From assembly GCA_934155625.1 (NCBI GenBank), contig CAKPHD010000023.1, forward strand, positions 1 through 24,956: a stretch of 24,956 bases of DNA, read 5' to 3'. The stretch comes from an uncultured Clostridia bacterium (GTDB taxonomy: Bacteria; Bacillota; Clostridia; TANB77; CAG-508). A program made the position numbers and the translations under genes. Shown piece by piece: positions 22,747 to 24,956 of the stretch (position 1 is its first letter; each line of letters opens with the position of its first letter). Below the pieces are notes generated by a model that searched no databases, was not told the DNA's origin, and saw only the letters and a list, made by a program, of their open reading frames with translations.

Positions 22747-23982
22747 ATGGAAGAAGATAAATATTTAAAAAGACAAAGATTTTATAAAACAGTAATGTTA
22801 GTTATATTGACAGTATTTTTGACATTTATATTTACAACAATATATATAACTAATAAATATGGAATAGGAGATGGAAGCCAAACAATATCATCATTGTTTG
22901 GTAATTCATCATCAAGTGATGAAAAGCTAACAAAATCTCTAAAAAATATAAAAAGCTTGTTAAAAAAATATTATTTAAATGATATAGATGAAGACAAAGC
23001 TATTGATGGTGCAATAGAAGGGTATGTATCAGCTTTAGGAGATAAATATACTGAATATATTCCAAAAGATGAGATGGAAGAATATACACAAAACTTGATG
23101 GGAAATTATGTTGGAATTGGTATATATATGGCCAAAAACACTCAAGACAATACAATAGTTGTAGTATCACCAATTAAATATAGTCCGGCAGAAGAGGCTG
23201 GAATACTTCCTGGAGATATAATTAAGAAAATAGATGGAACTGAGTATAATGGAGACAGTATGGATGCTGCTGCAAACAGTATAAAAGGTGTAGAAGGTTC
23301 AACTGTAAAATTAGAAATTCAACGAGGTCAAGAAATAAAGACATTTGAAATAACAAGAAAGAAGATAACAACAAATCCAGTAGTTGCAGAAAAATTAGAA
23401 AATAATATAGGATACCTAGAAGTGTCAAGTTTTGACGAAAATACAGCTGAGAATTTTAAGGCAAAATATGAAGAATTAAAATCACAAGGAATAACATCAT
23501 TAATTATAGATTTAAGAAATAATGGTGGAGGACTAGTAGAAGAAGCTTTAAAAATTGCAGATTATATTGTACCAAAAGATAAAGAACTTTTAGTAACTAT
23601 TGATAAAGATAAAAAAGAAAAAGTTGAGAAATCTAAAGAAGATGTTTTAATAGATATGCCAATAGTTGTACTTGTAAATAAAAACTCTGCAAGCTCAACA
23701 GAAATTTTGGCAGGAGCACTTAAAGATTTAAATGAAGCAACAATAGTTGGAAATACAACATATGGAAAAGGTGTAATACAACAATTATTACAACTTAGAG
23801 ATGGAGCTGGTTTAAAAGTTACAGTTGAAGAATATTATACACCAAACAGAACTAAAATTAATGGTGTAGGTATAGAACCAAATGAAAAAGTAGATTTGCC
23901 AGAAAGTGTTGAAAATCCATTATCAGTTGAAAGAAAAGATGATACACAATTACAAAAGGCAATTGAAATATTGAATAAATAA
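22747..23982 (+). CDS. S41 family C-terminal processing protease (CtpA/CtpB-like)
   Basis: This 411-residue membrane-anchored serine protease acts outside the cytoplasmic membrane. One N-terminal helix (about 15-35) is followed by a helical region, a PDZ domain (about 115-205, with YVGIGIYMAK and SPAEEAGILPGDIIKKIDG) and the tail-specific protease core. The catalytic Ser316 lies in NSASSTEILAGAL (consensus GSASASEI) and Lys341 in TTYGKGVIQ. GYLEVSSFDENT and IIDLRNNGGGLVEEAL are typical of the family. In B. subtilis CtpB acts in sporulation signalling; elsewhere Ctps trim envelope hydrolases. Position after two FtsEX-type hydrolases suggests it may process them or their regulators, but this is inferred. 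AAAGG lies about 11 bp before the ATG. Confidence 0.95.
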   Translation: MEEDKYLKRQRFYKTVMLVILTVFLTFIFTTIYITNKYGIGDGSQTISSLFGNSSSSDEKLTKSLKNIKSLLKKYYLNDIDEDKAIDGAIEGYVSALGDKYTEYIPKDEMEEYTQNLMGNYVGIGIYMAKNTQDNTIVVVSPIKYSPAEEAGILPGDIIKKIDGTEYNGDSMDAAANSIKGVEGSTVKLEIQRGQEIKTFEITRKKITTNPVVAEKLENNIGYLEVSSFDENTAENFKAKYEELKSQGITSLIIDLRNNGGGLVEEALKIADYIVPKDKELLVTIDKDKKEKVEKSKEDVLIDMPIVVLVNKNSASSTEILAGALKDLNEATIVGNTTYGKGVIQQLLQLRDGAGLKVTVEEYYTPNRTKINGVGIEPNEKVDLPESVENPLSVERKDDTQLQKAIEILNK

Positions 23983-24015
23983 TGTGTTAAACCTTGAGGA
24001 AGGAAAGAAATAAAA

Positions 24016-24615
24016 ATGAAAATGAATTTAGCAAATAAATTAACAATATTTAGAATAATATTAGTACCAATTATGGCAATAATCCCATATTTGAACTTAC
24101 AGGGCGATTTTATGGGATTGCCACTAATGTATTTTTGGATGTTATTAATATTTATTGTTGCATCAATTACAGATAAATTAGACGGCTATATTGCTCGTTC
24201 ACGAAATCAAGTTACTACTTTTGGAAAGTTTTTAGATCCATTAGCTGATAAAATATTGGTATTAACAGCAATGGTATTATTAGTAGAACTAGGAAAAATT
24301 CCTGCGTGGATACCAGTTATAGTACTAGCAAGAGAATTTTTAGTTTCTGGATATAGATTGATTGCAGTAGAAAAAGGTGGTCAAGTTATTGCTGCTTCAA
24401 TTTGGGGAAAATTAAAAACTGTGACTCAAATGATAGCAATTATATTGATTATGTTTGATAGAAATAATTTTTGGGATTGCTTTAGAGGTGGATTAACTGG
24501 TGCAGATTTTGTAATAAATCTAGTTGCTACAATATTGCTTCTAGTATCAGTTGTTGCAACAATTTTCTCTGGCGCTGATTATATGAAGAATGGAAAAGAG
24601 TTGTTTAAAGATTAA
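24016..24615 (+). CDS. pgsA: CDP-diacylglycerol--glycerol-3-phosphate 3-phosphatidyltransferase
   Basis: PgsA makes phosphatidylglycerol phosphate from CDP-diacylglycerol and glycerol-3-phosphate, the committed step to phosphatidylglycerol. The 199-residue integral membrane protein carries the complete CDP-alcohol phosphotransferase signature: Asp53, Asp56, Gly57, Ala60, Arg61, Gly70, Asp74 and Asp78. These lie within TDKLDGYIARSRNQVTTFG and FLDPLADK at exact spacing. NxLTIFRIILVPI at the N-terminus and AREFLVSGYRLIA are typical of PgsA, as opposed to other family members. About six membrane helices are present. GAGGAAGGAAAG precedes ATG 24016; ATG 24022 is a less well-spaced alternative. It follows the Ctp gene by 33 bp and may end the ftsEX operon, though no strong terminator is seen. 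Confidence 0.95.
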   Translation: MKMNLANKLTIFRIILVPIMAIIPYLNLQGDFMGLPLMYFWMLLIFIVASITDKLDGYIARSRNQVTTFGKFLDPLADKILVLTAMVLLVELGKIPAWIPVIVLAREFLVSGYRLIAVEKGGQVIAASIWGKLKTVTQMIAIILIMFDRNNFWDCFRGGLTGADFVINLVATILLLVSVVATIFSGADYMKNGKELFKD

Positions 24616-24673
24616 GCTCAGTTTAATTGGGAAGGATTTATATATTACACTCAAAAGCACCAAATATACAAAA

Positions 24674-24766
24674 TTATCAAAAAGTATTGACAAGAAATAC
24701 ACAAAATGATAAGTTCTAAATAGAACAGAAAAAGTTCGGTTATCAAAAAGCATCCCTTTGGATAAC
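24674..24766 (+). promoter_or_regulatory. Structured leader/possible operator region before the last gene
   Basis: In the 175-bp gap after pgsA there is a perfect -35-like TTGACA (24687-24692) with no good -10 at 17 bp (TAAGTT at 24710). The palindrome GTTCTAAATAGAAC (24713-24726) covers that region and could be an operator. A near-perfect direct repeat TTATCAAAAAGYAT occurs at 24674-24687 and 24740-24753. GTTATC (24739-24744) can pair with GATAAC (24761-24766), and ATCC/GGAT offers an alternative inner hairpin. The combination suggests regulated expression, but promoter and operator are unproven. Confidence 0.35.
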
Positions 24767-24790
24767 AAGTCAAAAAAGGAGGAAGAACAT

Positions 24791-24956
24791 ATGAGGAGAG
24801 CAAACAACAAGATAGTAGGAGGAATATTGTTATTAGCAATAATATTAGTAGCAGTAGGATATGCAGCAATAACAAATGCAACACTAAACATTAATGGAAC
24901 AGCCAAATCAGGGGCAAACCAATCAAATTTTGTGGTGGAATTTATAGGAACACCAA
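24791..24956 (+). CDS. Secreted or membrane-anchored protein, N-terminus only (runs off window)
   Basis: Only 55 codons are visible. A perfect AAGGAGG (24776-24782) lies 8 bp before ATG 24791, the best Shine-Dalgarno in the window. The protein starts MRRANNKIVGG and has one hydrophobic helix (about 8-27, ILLLAIILVAVGYAAI). It then continues TNATLNINGTAKSGANQSNFVVEFIGTP. The pattern of a basic start, hydrophobic helix, YAA and then a Thr/Asn/Gly-rich beta segment with 'LNINGTA...NFVVEF' resembles the N-termini of SipW/TasA-type or other repetitive secreted proteins of low-GC Firmicutes. This is a likeness only. Function is unknown and the gene continues past the window. Confidence 0.75.
   Translation, partial: MRRANNKIVGGILLLAIILVAVGYAAITNATLNINGTAKSGANQSNFVVEFIGTP

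Noticed and set aside
1..24956. Possible recoding of TGA, since all complete genes end in TAA or TAG
   Set aside because: Tryptophan is encoded by TGG throughout and no gene needs an in-frame TGA. With about 21 stops in an AT-rich genome, the absence of TGA is unremarkable.

Overview
The window is a 25-kb stretch of an AT-rich genome (A-ending codons dominate) with all 23 recognisable protein genes on the + strand. Shine-Dalgarno sites are AGGAGG-like, stops are TAA or TAG, and gene content is that of a Firmicute of clostridial type: SpoIIM, single-chain GlyRS, FtsEX with PcsB/CwlO-like hydrolases, and a FemX-like transferase. An uncultured low-GC Clostridia lineage fits best, but no species can be named from the sequence. 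No tRNA, rRNA, CRISPR array or transposase gene was found.

Layout. 1-2973: end of glycyl-tRNA synthetase, a small membrane-anchored unknown, then glmM. 2974-3887: a self-contained transcription unit with a consensus promoter, a two-hairpin leader, a double-OB SSB-like gene and a strong terminator. 3899-7659: ftsY, then a large UPF0182 membrane protein and a terminator. 7672-15066: a long run of FemX-like transferase, alanine racemase, DUF1189 membrane protein, FtsH, a degenerate HD-like protein and an endonuclease Q-like PHP protein, closed by a terminator. 15067-17005: a 155-bp element bounded by a perfect 28-bp inverted repeat, then spoIIM, xerD and a terminator. 17015-18360: an Alg14/Alg13-like split glycosyltransferase pair enclosed by repeat arrays. 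18428-24615: terminator, promoter, ftsE-ftsX, two tandem coiled-coil M23 peptidases, an S41 (Ctp) protease and pgsA. 24616-24956: a structured leader and the start of a secreted or membrane-anchored unknown.

How the genes fit together. The main theme is the cell envelope: precursor supply (GlmM, Alr), peptidoglycan branching (FemX-like), hydrolase control at division (FtsEX plus two M23 proteins), envelope proteolysis (FtsH, Ctp), phospholipid synthesis (PgsA), membrane-protein targeting (FtsY) and spore engulfment (SpoIIM). Chromosome and DNA maintenance is represented by XerD, the EndoQ-like enzyme and the SSB-like protein.

The most unusual signal is an interspersed family of about 31-bp GC-rich repeat units. 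Each has GGTACC-type ends and a GGGACCGGTTCT core, and I count 12 good cores in five intergenic gaps. In three gaps the repeats fill nearly all the space between the upstream stop codon and the downstream Shine-Dalgarno. The gene after each such gap tends to be accessory, which suggests the repeats mark insertion or rearrangement points. The second unexplained structure is the 28-bp inverted-repeat element upstream of spoIIM.
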